The notes below the pieces were generated by a model. The model was not told the origin of the DNA. It did no database searches and saw nothing but the letters and a program-made list of their open reading frames with translations. From assembly GCA_016178725.1 (NCBI GenBank), contig JACOSV010000018.1:29518-93517 (forward strand): a stretch of DNA of 64,000 nucleotides, read 5' to 3'. The DNA comes from Candidatus Eiseniibacteriota bacterium (lineage in GTDB: Bacteria > Eisenbacteria > RBG-16-71-46). Positions 33,374-42,900 of this stretch are shown in pieces; position 1 is the stretch's first letter; each line of letters begins with the position of its first letter. Position numbers and translations under genes: made by a program.

Positions 33374-34522
33374 ATGGCGCACGCCTACACGCCCGGGCTC
33401 CGCGTCACCGGGCACGCGGTGATCCGCCGCGAGCGCAGGCTCCCGCTCAAGGGCGAAGTGCTGGCGCGGATCGGCGACGCAGTGGACGCCGACACGGTCG
33501 TCGCGCGCACCGAGCTTCCGGGCAACGTGCAGACGATCAACGTCGCCTCGCGGCTCGCGCTCGACCCCGCGCGCGTGCCCGACTCGCTCGTCGCACCGGT
33601 CGGGAGCGCCGTGGCGAAGGGCGACGCGATCGCCGAAGGCAAGAGCCTCTTCGGCCTGATGAAGCAGCGCGTCGAAGCGCCGGTCGCCGGCACGATCGAG
33701 AGCGTCTCGCCGGTCACCGGACAGGTGATCCTGCGCGAGGCGCCGATCCCGGTCGAGGTCCACGCCTACGTGCGCGGCACGGTGGCCGAGGTGATCGAGG
33801 GCGAGGGCGTGGTGGTCGAAGCGGTGGGAGCCCTCATCCAGGGGATCTTCGGCGTCGGCGGCGAGACGTTCGGTCCGTTGCGCATCGCCGCCGCCGCGCC
33901 CGACGAGGAGCTCGCCGCGGCGCGGCTCTCGGCCGAGCACCGCGGCGCGGTGGTGGTCGGCGGCTCGTACGTGTCGTACGCGACGCTCATGCGCGCGCGC
34001 GAGCTCGGCGTCGCGGCGGTGGTGGTGGGCGGGTTCGACGACGGCGGGCTCAAGCGCCTGCTCGGCCGCGACCTCGGCGTCGCGATCACAGGCGCGGAGG
34101 ACCTCGGCCTGACGTTGGTGCTGACCGAGGGCTTCGGCCGGATCCGCATGGCCGACCGCACGTGGCGGCTGCTCGCCGCGCACGAGGGACGGCAGGCGTC
34201 GGTGAGCGGGGCGACGCAGATCCGCGCCGGCGTCCTGCGCCCGGAGATCGTGATCCCGGGCGTGGGCGAGCGCTCGGGCGACGCGACGTCGGTCGGCCGC
34301 CGCGAGACAGCATCGGATGGCGGCGCCGGCATCGAGATCGGCTCGCTGCTGCGCGTGATCCGCGAGCCGTTCTTCGGCCGGATCGGGCGCGTCACGGCGC
34401 TCCCCGCCGAGCTCCAGCCGCTCGAGACCGAAGCGCGGGTCCGCGTCATGGAGGTCGAGTTCGCGGACGACGGCGCGCGGGCGATCGTGCCGCGCGCGAA
34501 CGTCGAGCGGATCGAAGACTGA
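33374..34522 (+). CDS. Uncharacterised protein with barrel-sandwich (biotinyl/lipoyl-like) segment
   Basis: ATG directly after MutL-like stop; AVAKGDAIAEGKSLFGLMKQRVEAPVAGTIESVSPVTGQVILREAPIPVEVHAYVRGTVAEVIEGEGVVVE. Confidence 0.6.
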   Translation: MAHAYTPGLRVTGHAVIRRERRLPLKGEVLARIGDAVDADTVVARTELPGNVQTINVASRLALDPARVPDSLVAPVGSAVAKGDAIAEGKSLFGLMKQRVEAPVAGTIESVSPVTGQVILREAPIPVEVHAYVRGTVAEVIEGEGVVVEAVGALIQGIFGVGGETFGPLRIAAAAPDEELAAARLSAEHRGAVVVGGSYVSYATLMRARELGVAAVVVGGFDDGGLKRLLGRDLGVAITGAEDLGLTLVLTEGFGRIRMADRTWRLLAAHEGRQASVSGATQIRAGVLRPEIVIPGVGERSGDATSVGRRETASDGGAGIEIGSLLRVIREPFFGRIGRVTALPAELQPLETEARVRVMEVEFADDGARAIVPRANVERIED

Positions 34523-34540
34523 CGGCCGACGCATGCGGCG

Positions 34541-34569
34541 TTGACATGCTTCGCGGCGCGTTGTTACGG
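34541..34569 (+). promoter_or_regulatory. Sigma70-like promoter candidate (TTGACA-N17-TTACGG)
   Basis: TTGACA 34541-34546; TTACGG 34564-34569; upstream of the DUF6754-like gene. Confidence 0.45.
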
Positions 34570-34653
34570 TCGCGGGGCATCAGGGAAGAGACGAGTGGCC
34601 GGAAGCCTCCCGCCGATGCCGCCCGTCGCCGGTCACGACCCAGGAGGTTCCGC

Positions 34654-35922
34654 GTGCCACGAGGGCCGCGCCGCGAACGGTCGCGCTTCCGTGTATTCGC
34701 CCTGATCGCGCTCACCAGCCTCACCCCGGCCGCCGCGATGGCCGCAGGATCGGCCGCGGCGGCGCGCACCGCCGCCCCGGCCGACAGCCTTTCCGCCCAT
34801 GTGGCCCTGCCGGCCGAGAGCCTCGTCGCGCGGCCGCCCGCGCCCCGCCCGCCGTCCGGCCTCGTCGCGAACGACGTCCCGAACGACGCCGGCCAGGCGA
34901 TCCAGCTCGAATGGAAGCTCTCGCCCGACGACGCGACGACCAGCGCGATCGTCACGCAGTACTTCCTCGCCCGCTCCGAGACTCCGGGCGGGCCGTGGGC
35001 CGTCGTGGATTCGGTCGCGCGGGGCACGACGTCGAAGGTGGATCAGACCGTCGATCGCAACGTGGACTACTTCTACCGCGTCGACGCGGTCGGTCCCGGC
35101 GGTCGCACCGAGGCGGGCAGCGTCACCGGGCCGGTGCGCGGCGTGTCGCAGTGGATCAACTCGACGCGCTGGAGCGTGCTCACCGGCTGCATCGTGTTCT
35201 TCGCGTTCGTCCTCTACTACATCGCGAGCGCCCAGTCCGGGAAGAAGCCGTTCGTGCGCCGCATCCCCGGCATCGACGCAATCGAAGAGGCGATCGGGCG
35301 CGCGACTGAGATGGGGCGTCCGGTCCTCTACGTGCCGGGCATCCAGGACATCAGCGACATCCAGACCGTCGCCGGCCTCGTGATCCTCGAAAGCGTCGCC
35401 AAGCTCACGGCGCGGTACGAGACGCCGATCATCGTGCCGGTCACGTACCCGATCCCGTTCACGATTGCCGAGGAGATGGTGAAGGGCGGCTACCTGCACG
35501 CCGGACGGCCCGAGAGCTACGACCCGAACAGCGTGCGCTTCGTCTCGCCGGAGCAGTTCGCGTACGTCGCCTCGGTGACCGGCGTCATGCTTCGCGATCG
35601 GCCCGCCGCGCACATCTTCATGGGCTCGTTCTTCGCCGAGTCGCTCCTGCTCGCCGAGACCGGGTTCGCGACCGGCGCGATCCAGGTCGCCGGCACGGCC
35701 AACGTGCACCAGCTGCCGTTCTTCGTCGTCGCCTGCGACTACACCCTGATCGGCGAGGAGCTCTATGCCGCCAGCGCCTATCTCTCCGGCGAGCCCAAGC
35801 TCGTCGGCAGCCTCAAGGGCGCGGACCTCATGAAGCTCCTGATCCTCGGCACCGTGCTGATCGGCTGCCTGCTCGAAACCCTCAACGTCCACGGGCTGAC
35901 GACGTGGATGGTCACGCAATAG
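34654..35922 (+). CDS. DUF6754-like membrane protein with N-terminal signal/Fn3-like domain
   Basis: GTG start after aggagg; Fn3-like PPSGLVANDVPNDAGQAIQLEWKLSPDD...DYFYRVDAVGPGG; TM; GRPVLYVPGIQDISDIQTVAGLVILESVAKLTARYETPIIVP; assignment to DUF6754 is from memory. Confidence 0.65.
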   Translation: MPRGPRRERSRFRVFALIALTSLTPAAAMAAGSAAAARTAAPADSLSAHVALPAESLVARPPAPRPPSGLVANDVPNDAGQAIQLEWKLSPDDATTSAIVTQYFLARSETPGGPWAVVDSVARGTTSKVDQTVDRNVDYFYRVDAVGPGGRTEAGSVTGPVRGVSQWINSTRWSVLTGCIVFFAFVLYYIASAQSGKKPFVRRIPGIDAIEEAIGRATEMGRPVLYVPGIQDISDIQTVAGLVILESVAKLTARYETPIIVPVTYPIPFTIAEEMVKGGYLHAGRPESYDPNSVRFVSPEQFAYVASVTGVMLRDRPAAHIFMGSFFAESLLLAETGFATGAIQVAGTANVHQLPFFVVACDYTLIGEELYAASAYLSGEPKLVGSLKGADLMKLLILGTVLIGCLLETLNVHGLTTWMVTQ

Positions 35923-35933
35923 GGGGCCGCCCG

Positions 35934-36596
35934 GTGAAGCGCGAGGTCCCGCTCCTCATCACCGCCGTGATCGGCCTGTTCATGATCCTGTCGTTCTTCG
36001 TGCCGCACCAGGCCTTGAGCGTGCCCGCCGACTTCCTGCAGGCGAGCGCCGTGATCCTGGTCGGGTTCGGCTACGTGCTCGGCGGCGCCAACGCGCTGCG
36101 CGTCAACTTCGACGCGATCTACCGCCGCCAGCCCGGCTGGGGGTACAAGGTCGTACTGGTCGTCTCGCTGATCCTGACCGTCGCGATCGGCGCGATCGAG
36201 GGCCCGGGATTCCTCAACGAGGGCCGGCGTTCCAAGTGGATCTACGACTGGATCTACTCGCCGATGTCCTCGACGATGTTCGCGCTGCTCGCGTTCTTCA
36301 TCGCATCGGCCGCGTTCCGCGCCTTCCGCATCCGCACGGTCGAGGCCGGGCTGCTCGCCGCCGCGGCGCTGATCGTCATGCTCGGCCGCGTCCCGATCGG
36401 CGACGTGATGACCGACGGGCTCTTCCGCTGGCTGCCCGGGGGCCTCCACCTGAGCACGATCCAGCAGTGGATCATGGACGTGCCGCAGAACACCGCGAAG
36501 CGCGCGATCCTGATCGGCGCCGCTCTCGGCGTGATGTCCACCGGCCTGCGCGTGATCCTCGGGATCGAACGCTCGTACTTGAGCGGGGAGGACTAG
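35934..36596 (+). CDS. Multi-pass membrane protein of unknown function
   Basis: GTG start; about six hydrophobic segments (LLITAVIGLFMILSFFV, VVLVVSLILTVAIGAI, TMFALLAFFIASAAF). Confidence 0.65.
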   Translation: MKREVPLLITAVIGLFMILSFFVPHQALSVPADFLQASAVILVGFGYVLGGANALRVNFDAIYRRQPGWGYKVVLVVSLILTVAIGAIEGPGFLNEGRRSKWIYDWIYSPMSSTMFALLAFFIASAAFRAFRIRTVEAGLLAAAALIVMLGRVPIGDVMTDGLFRWLPGGLHLSTIQQWIMDVPQNTAKRAILIGAALGVMSTGLRVILGIERSYLSGED

Positions 36597-36599
36597 CCC

Positions 36600-37430
36600 A
36601 TGGCCTGGACCACCATGCTCGAGAAGCTCGACCGGCGCTGGATCTTCGCCGTCATGGGGCTGCTGGTCGCGGTGCCGCTCGTGTTCCCAGCCGGCCTGCC
36701 GCTCACCGTGTCCGCGCCCGCGCGCGGGTTCAGCGACGCGATCGACGCCGTGCCCGACGGCTCGACCATCCTCATGTCCTGCGACTACGACCCGAGCGCG
36801 CGCCCCGAGATGGTGCCGATGACGCGCACGGCATTCCGCCAGCTCATGCGCAAGAACTGCCGCGTAGTGGTGACGGTGCTGTGGAACGCCGGGCCGGCGC
36901 TGGTGGACGCGACGCTCAACGACATCGCCAGGGAGTTCCCGCAGAAGAAATACGGCGTCGACTGGGTGAACCTCGGCTACAAGGCCGGCGACGACGCGGT
37001 GATGGTGCTCATGGGCAAGGGGATCGCCAACGCGTTCCCGCGCGACTACCACGGCAACGAAACGAAGAGCCTGCCGATCATGCACAACGTCCGCGACTAC
37101 TCGAGCTTCCCGCTGCTGGTCAACATCTCGGCGGGATTCCCGGGCACGAAGGAGTGGGTGCAGCAGGTGCAGTCGCGCTTCCACCTGCCGATGGTCTCCG
37201 GGTGCACGGCGGTGAGCGCGCCCGAGTACTACCCGTATCTCCAGTCCGGGCAGCTCAAGGGCCTGCTCGGCGGCATGGCGGGCGCCGCCGAGTACGAGAA
37301 GATCCGCGGCGAGAACGGCACCGCCACGCGCGGCATGGACGCGCAGTCGCTGGCCCACGTCTTCGTCGCGTTCTGCATCGTGCTCGGCAACGTCGTGCAG
37401 TGGGCGAAGCGGCGGGAGGGGACGTCGTGA
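36600..37430 (+). CDS. Membrane-anchored protein of unknown function with soluble alpha/beta domain
   Basis: TMs at both ends flanking PDGSTILMSCDYDPSARPEMVPMTRTAFRQLMRKNCRVVVTVLWNAGPALVDATL. Confidence 0.65.
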   Translation: MAWTTMLEKLDRRWIFAVMGLLVAVPLVFPAGLPLTVSAPARGFSDAIDAVPDGSTILMSCDYDPSARPEMVPMTRTAFRQLMRKNCRVVVTVLWNAGPALVDATLNDIAREFPQKKYGVDWVNLGYKAGDDAVMVLMGKGIANAFPRDYHGNETKSLPIMHNVRDYSSFPLLVNISAGFPGTKEWVQQVQSRFHLPMVSGCTAVSAPEYYPYLQSGQLKGLLGGMAGAAEYEKIRGENGTATRGMDAQSLAHVFVAFCIVLGNVVQWAKRREGTS

Positions 37431-38128
37431 GCCTCCACATCGCATCGTTCCCGGCCCACTTCGAGATCTGGCTCGGCGCGTTCCTGACGCTGTGCATCTT
37501 CAGCTTCCTCTACAAGGACAATCCCTTCTACCGCTTCGCCGAGCATCTCTTCGTCGGCGTCTCGGCCGGCTACTACATCATCCTCAACTTCTGGACCGTG
37601 ATCGTCCCGAACCTCTGGGAGCCGCTGGTCAAGGCCTGGGGCAACGCCCAGGGCCACACCGGCATGATGTCGCTGTTCCTGCCGCGGCTCGGCGACTACC
37701 GCATCTTCCTCGTGTTGCCCGGCGTCCTCGGCCTGATGCTGTTCTCGCGCTTCTTCGGCCGCATCGGCTGGCTGTCGCGCTGGTCGCTCGCGGTGATCCT
37801 CGGCGTCTACGCCGGCATCCGCACCACCGGCGCCGCGCAGGCGGATTTCGTGGCGCAGGTGCAGGGGAGCCTCCAGCCCCTCTGGGTGGCAGGACATCTC
37901 GGCACGAGCCTCAACGCGATCATCTTCACCGTCGGGCTCGTCACCTCGCTGCTCTTCTTCTTCTACAGTCGCGAGCACAAGGGCAGCCTCGGCGTCGCGT
38001 CCAAGCTGGGCATCTACTTTCTCATGGTGTCGTTCGGCGCCGGCTACGGCTACACGGTGATGTCGCGCATCTCGCTCCTCATCGGACGCTTCCAGTTCCT
38101 GCTCGAGGACTGGCTCGGATTGAAATAG
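37427..38128 (+). CDS. Multi-pass membrane protein of unknown function
   Basis: GTG start overlapping previous stop; FEIWLGAFLTLCIFSFLYKDNPFYRFAEHLFVGVSAGYYIILNFW and further TMs. Confidence 0.65.
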   Translation: MSLHIASFPAHFEIWLGAFLTLCIFSFLYKDNPFYRFAEHLFVGVSAGYYIILNFWTVIVPNLWEPLVKAWGNAQGHTGMMSLFLPRLGDYRIFLVLPGVLGLMLFSRFFGRIGWLSRWSLAVILGVYAGIRTTGAAQADFVAQVQGSLQPLWVAGHLGTSLNAIIFTVGLVTSLLFFFYSREHKGSLGVASKLGIYFLMVSFGAGYGYTVMSRISLLIGRFQFLLEDWLGLK

Positions 38129-38141
38129 CTCACGGTCCGCC

Positions 38142-38918
38142 ATGATCCTCTGGTGTGACGGCGCGCACGACCCCGCGGAGAACATGCGCCGCGATGCGGC
38201 CCTGCTCGCGGCGGCCGAATGCGGCGCGGCGCCGGTGCTGCGGCTCTTCCGCTTCGCCCCGCACGGGATCACGCTCGGGATCCACCAGCGCGCCGGGCGC
38301 ACGCTCGATCTCGCGCGCTGCCGCAGGGACGGCGTGCCGTGGGCGATCCGTCCGACCGGGGGCCGCGCCATCTTCCACGCCGAGGAATGGACGTACGCGT
38401 TCGCGGCGCCGATCGACGATCCGGAGTGGGGCGGATCGCTGCGCGAGGCGTACGCGCGGGTCAGCACGCTCGTCCTCGCCTCACTCCTGCGCCTCGGCGT
38501 TCCCGCCGCATTCGCGCCCTCCGGCGCCGGCGCCACCGCCGGCGCGGCGGATGCGGCGTGCTTCGCCTCGGCCGCCGCGCACGAGCTGACGCTCGCGGGC
38601 GCGAAGCTGGCGGGCAGCGCACAGCGTCGCGGCGCACGCGCCTTCCTCCAGCAGGGGAGCGTGCTGCTCGGCGACGGGCATCTGCGGCTCGCGGACTACC
38701 TCGCGCTGCCGGAAACCGGGCGCGCGCGGGCGCACGAGGCGCTGCGGCGCGCCACCGCCGGCGCCGGGAAGCATCTCGGCACGGAACCGCCGCTCGAGCG
38801 CTGGGCGGATGCGCTCGCCGCCGAGCTCGGCGCCGCAGTGAGGCGCTGCGGCGGCGCGGCGGGAGCGTTTCTGTTGATTCCCGCGACGTCGCGTTCCTAT
38901 ACTCCGGCGGCGTTCTAA
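38142..38918 (+). CDS. Lipoate-protein ligase A family protein
   Basis: ITLGIHQRAGRTLD, RPTGGRAIFHAEEWTYAF, GAKLAGSAQRRGARAFLQQGSVLL. Confidence 0.82.
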   Translation: MILWCDGAHDPAENMRRDAALLAAAECGAAPVLRLFRFAPHGITLGIHQRAGRTLDLARCRRDGVPWAIRPTGGRAIFHAEEWTYAFAAPIDDPEWGGSLREAYARVSTLVLASLLRLGVPAAFAPSGAGATAGAADAACFASAAAHELTLAGAKLAGSAQRRGARAFLQQGSVLLGDGHLRLADYLALPETGRARAHEALRRATAGAGKHLGTEPPLERWADALAAELGAAVRRCGGAAGAFLLIPATSRSYTPAAF

Positions 38919-38953
38919 TTCAAACGGTCGCAACGCTTCGGGGGGAGGCGGTC

Positions 38954-40780
38954 ATGTCGTCACGCGTACGGTGGACGGTGCTCACGGCGCTCGCAGGCGC
39001 GCTGCTGGCGGGGACGTGGGGTTGCGGGGCGGGCACCGGCGCGTCCGGCTCGGCGTATCAGGACCCGCATGCGCTGCCGGCCGATACGCTGACGATGCCG
39101 ATGGACGAGGTCGGCACGTACGGCGGCCGGTTCGTGATGGCGGAGACCGCCCCGCCGCGCACGTTCAACTCGGCGATGGCGAACGAGAGCTCGTCGTACG
39201 ACGTCACCGACGGGCGCCTGTACACGACGCTCGTGGACTACGACAACGCCTCGCAGCGCAGCGTCCCCGGTCTCGCCAGGGCGTGGGAGATCAGCCCCGA
39301 CGGCCTGACGTCCACCTGGCACCTGCGTCGCGGCGCCGCGTTCACGGACGGCCACCCGATCACATCGGCCGACGTGCTGTTCTCGTTCGAGATCTACATG
39401 GACGACACGCTGCACGTCGCGCTCTACGACTTCCTCAAGGTGAAGGGCCGGAAGCTCGAGGTCAGCGCGCCGGATTCGTACACGGTGGTGATCAAGGTCT
39501 CGGCGCCCTACGCGATGCTCGAAGACGTCGTGAGCTCGGTCTACATCCACCCGAAGCACGTCCTCGAACCCTACTACCGCAGCGGCCGCCTGGCGTCCGC
39601 CTACAGCGTCAGCACCCCGCCCGAGAGCCTCGTCACCAGCGGACCCTGGAAGCTCAAGCAGTACGTGCCGAATGAGAAGACCGTCCTCACGCGCAACCCG
39701 TACTGGTACGGCGTGGACGCTCACGGCCACCGGCTGCCGTACCTCGACGAGCTGGTCTTCCTGATCGTGCCCGACCAGAACACGGCGGCGCTCAAGTTCG
39801 ACGCCGGCGAGGTGGACGCGCTCGACGACGTGAAGCCCGAGAATTATGCCCGCTACGAGAAGGGGCAGAAGGCGGGCAACTTCACCTTCTACGACCTCGG
39901 ACCGGCGCTCAACACGAACTTCTTCTGGTTCAACCTCAACCGCGTGCGCGAGGCCAAGCCGGGGAAGAAGATCGGCCAGCCCTACGTCGACGCCACGCAC
40001 TACGCCTGGTTCAGCAATCGCGACTTCCGCCGCGCGGTCTCGAAGGCGATCGATCGCGACGCCATGATCAAGAGCGTCTTCTACGGCTTCGCCGTCAAGA
40101 ACTGGTCCACGCTCACCGCCGGGAACAAGGTCTGGTACACGCCCGACGTGCACCACGACGACTACGATCTCGAGGGCGCGAAGAAGCTGATCGCCGGGCT
40201 CGGGTGGAAGGACACCAACGGGGACGGCTACGTCGAGGACGCCCAGGGCCACACCGTCGCCTTCACCATCAAGACCAACAGCAGCAACCTCATGCGCGTC
40301 GGCATGTGCAACTTCATCAAGGACGATCTCAAGAAGATCGGCATCCGCGTCGATTCCACGCCACTCGACTTCAACTCGCTGATCACCAATCTGCGCTCCG
40401 ACTTCCAGTACGAAGCGCTGCTGCTCGGCCTGCAGAGCGCGGTGCCGCCCGATCCCGGCATGGGCCAGAACGTCTGGAGGTCGACCGGCCTCACGCACTA
40501 CTGGAACGTGAAGCAGCCGAAGCCCGAGACGCCGGCCGAGGCGCGCGTGGATTCGCTGGTCGCCGCGAACGTCGGGACGCTCGATATGTCCGAGCGCCAT
40601 CGCACGTGGACCGCGATGCAGAACACGATCAACGACGAATGCTTCGTGATGTGGCTTCCGACGCTGGTCTACAAGACCCCGATCCGGAACCGATTCGGCA
40701 ACGTCCACCCCACCGTGATCCCGCATCGGATCATCTGGAACATCGACCGGGTGTTCGTGAAGTCCAAGGCGCGCGCCTGA
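38954..40780 (+). CDS. Peptide/oligopeptide ABC transporter substrate-binding lipoprotein (SBP_bac_5 family)
   Basis: Lipobox-like WGCGAG; PGLARAWEISPDGLTSTWHLRRGAAFTDGHPITSADVLFSFE. Confidence 0.92.
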   Translation: MSSRVRWTVLTALAGALLAGTWGCGAGTGASGSAYQDPHALPADTLTMPMDEVGTYGGRFVMAETAPPRTFNSAMANESSSYDVTDGRLYTTLVDYDNASQRSVPGLARAWEISPDGLTSTWHLRRGAAFTDGHPITSADVLFSFEIYMDDTLHVALYDFLKVKGRKLEVSAPDSYTVVIKVSAPYAMLEDVVSSVYIHPKHVLEPYYRSGRLASAYSVSTPPESLVTSGPWKLKQYVPNEKTVLTRNPYWYGVDAHGHRLPYLDELVFLIVPDQNTAALKFDAGEVDALDDVKPENYARYEKGQKAGNFTFYDLGPALNTNFFWFNLNRVREAKPGKKIGQPYVDATHYAWFSNRDFRRAVSKAIDRDAMIKSVFYGFAVKNWSTLTAGNKVWYTPDVHHDDYDLEGAKKLIAGLGWKDTNGDGYVEDAQGHTVAFTIKTNSSNLMRVGMCNFIKDDLKKIGIRVDSTPLDFNSLITNLRSDFQYEALLLGLQSAVPPDPGMGQNVWRSTGLTHYWNVKQPKPETPAEARVDSLVAANVGTLDMSERHRTWTAMQNTINDECFVMWLPTLVYKTPIRNRFGNVHPTVIPHRIIWNIDRVFVKSKARA

Positions 40781-40790
40781 TCGGCGCCTG

Positions 40791-41756
40791 ATGCGCACCT
40801 ACATCCTTCGCCGTCTGCTGCAGGCCATCCCGCTGCTGCTCGGAATCTCGGCGCTCACGTTCCTGCTGATCAAGCTGACGCCGGGCGACTTCCTCAACAC
40901 GATTGCCGAGAATCCGATGGTCTCGGCCGATCAGATCGACGCCATGCGGCACCGCTTCGGCCTCGATCGACCCTGGCCGGTCCAGTACGCGATCTATCTC
41001 CGGAACATCTTCCTGCGCGGCGATTTCGGCGATTCCTTCTCCTTCCACCAGAAGGTCGCGGTCGTCATCCGCGCGGGATTGCTGAACACACTGGTCCTCG
41101 CCTCCGCGGCCGCGCTGGTGACCTGGCTGCTGGCGATCCCGCTCGGCGTGGCGGCGGCGGTGCGCCAGTACTCGTGGCTCGACAAGGCGCTCGGCGTCTT
41201 CGGCGTGATCGGGCTCTCGGTCCCGGAGGTGCTCTCGGGCCTGCTCCTGCTGATGCTCGCGGTGCGGATCGGATGGCCGGTCGGAGGGATGCACTCGCTC
41301 GACTACGACGCGATGGACCCGATCGGCAAGGCCATCGACGCGCTCAAGCATCTGGCCATGCCCGCGATCGTCGTGGGCCTCACGCCGCTGGCCGGGCGCA
41401 TGCGGCAGATGCGCGGCAACCTGCTCGACGTCCTGCGCCTCGACTACGTCACGACCGCCCGTGCCAAGGGGCTCGACGAGCGCGCCGTCGTCTACAAGCA
41501 CGCGGTCCGAAACGCGATCAACCCGCTGATCACCCTCTTCGGGTTCACGCTCGGCGCCCTGGTCTCGGGGTCGCTGGTCGCCGAGATCATCTTCGCCTGG
41601 CCGGGGCTCGGACGCATCACGTTCGAGGCGATCAGTACCAAGGACCAGTATCTGGTGATGGGCGCCGTCAACATGGCCGCCCTCGTCCTCATCCTCGGCA
41701 ACCTCGTCGCCGACCTCCTGCTCGCCGTGGCCGATCCGCGCATCGCGTATGACTGA
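40791..41756 (+). CDS. ABC transporter permease (DppB/OppB type)
   Basis: MRTYILRRLLQAIPLLLGISALTFLLIKLTPGD; TARAKGLDERAVVYKHAVRNAINPLITLFG. Confidence 0.95.
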   Translation: MRTYILRRLLQAIPLLLGISALTFLLIKLTPGDFLNTIAENPMVSADQIDAMRHRFGLDRPWPVQYAIYLRNIFLRGDFGDSFSFHQKVAVVIRAGLLNTLVLASAAALVTWLLAIPLGVAAAVRQYSWLDKALGVFGVIGLSVPEVLSGLLLLMLAVRIGWPVGGMHSLDYDAMDPIGKAIDALKHLAMPAIVVGLTPLAGRMRQMRGNLLDVLRLDYVTTARAKGLDERAVVYKHAVRNAINPLITLFGFTLGALVSGSLVAEIIFAWPGLGRITFEAISTKDQYLVMGAVNMAALVLILGNLVADLLLAVADPRIAYD

Positions 41757-42900
41757 CGGCGATCTCGATCCGACCGGCGTGGCGGACGCCGCCGACGCCG
41801 ACCGGCTCGGCCACCTTCCGGGGCTGTCCCCGTGGGGGATCTTCTGGCGTCAATTCCGCCGCAGCCCGCTCGCCGTCGCCGGGGCGGCGCTGCTCGGCTT
41901 CTTCTACACGGTCGCGCTTTTCGCTCCCTTCATCGCGCCCTACGGCGAGGCCGACATGGACCGCGAGCGCTTCTTCCATCCGCCGCACGCGCTCCACTGG
42001 ATCGATCCCCACGGCCGCTGGCATCTCGTCCCGTTCGTCCACCCCACGCGCGACGCCGGCGGGCAGGCGTTCGTCGAGGACCGCACCCGTGTCGTGCCGA
42101 TCCGCTGGTTCACGCACGGCGCGAAGTACCGGCTCTTCGGCCTGATCCCCACCGACCGGCACCTGTTCGGCGTGGACCCTCCGGACCGCATCTTCCTGTG
42201 GGGCGCCGACACGTCCGGCCGCGACGTCTTCTCGCGCGTCCTGTACGGCGCCCAGATCTCGCTCACGGTCGGGCTCGTCGGGCTCGTCATCTCGTTCACG
42301 ATCGGGATGATGCTCGGCGGCATCGCCGGCTACCTCGGCGGGTGGGCCGACGCGACCATCATGCGCGCGACGGAGCTGCTGCTCTCGATCCCCGCGCTGT
42401 ACCTGATCATCGCGCTGCGCGGCATCTTCCCGCCCACGCTCTCGAGCCAGCAGATCTACCTCGGCATCGTCGCGATCCTGGCGTTCATCGGCTGGGCCGG
42501 GCTCGCGCGCGTCATCCGCGGCATGGTGCTGTCGATCCGCCGCCAGGAATACGTCGCCGCCGCCGAGGCGCTCGGCATGAGCCGGCTGCGCGTCGTCGCC
42601 CGGCACATCCTTCCGAACACGTTGTCGTTCGTGATCGTCGCCGCGACCATCACCATCCCGGGGTACATCCTCGGCGAGATCTTCCTCTCGTTCCTCGCCG
42701 TCGGCGTGCAGGAGCCCGCGGCCTCGTGGGGCAACATGCTCAACGCGGCGCGCAGCCAGTCGGTGATGATCAGCTTCCCCTGGATGCTGATCGCGCCGGC
42801 CGCGGCCATCTTCGTGACGGTGATGGCGTTCAATCTGCTCGGCGACGGGCTGCGCGACGCGCTCGACCCGCGCAGGGTGATGGGAGGGAAGTCCGGGTGA
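41749..42900 (+). CDS. ABC transporter permease (DppC/OppC type)
   Basis: [55 protein letters not shown]. Confidence 0.95.
   Translation: MTDGDLDPTGVADAADADRLGHLPGLSPWGIFWRQFRRSPLAVAGAALLGFFYTVALFAPFIAPYGEADMDRERFFHPPHALHWIDPHGRWHLVPFVHPTRDAGGQAFVEDRTRVVPIRWFTHGAKYRLFGLIPTDRHLFGVDPPDRIFLWGADTSGRDVFSRVLYGAQISLTVGLVGLVISFTIGMMLGGIAGYLGGWADATIMRATELLLSIPALYLIIALRGIFPPTLSSQQIYLGIVAILAFIGWAGLARVIRGMVLSIRRQEYVAAAEALGMSRLRVVARHILPNTLSFVIVAATITIPGYILGEIFLSFLAVGVQEPAASWGNMLNAARSQSVMISFPWMLIAPAAAIFVTVMAFNLLGDGLRDALDPRRVMGGKSG

Noticed and set aside
31421-34534. 1037-aa minus-strand ORF
   Set aside because: Antisense to the MutL-like and barrel genes; no domain-like motifs; GC-driven shadow ORF.
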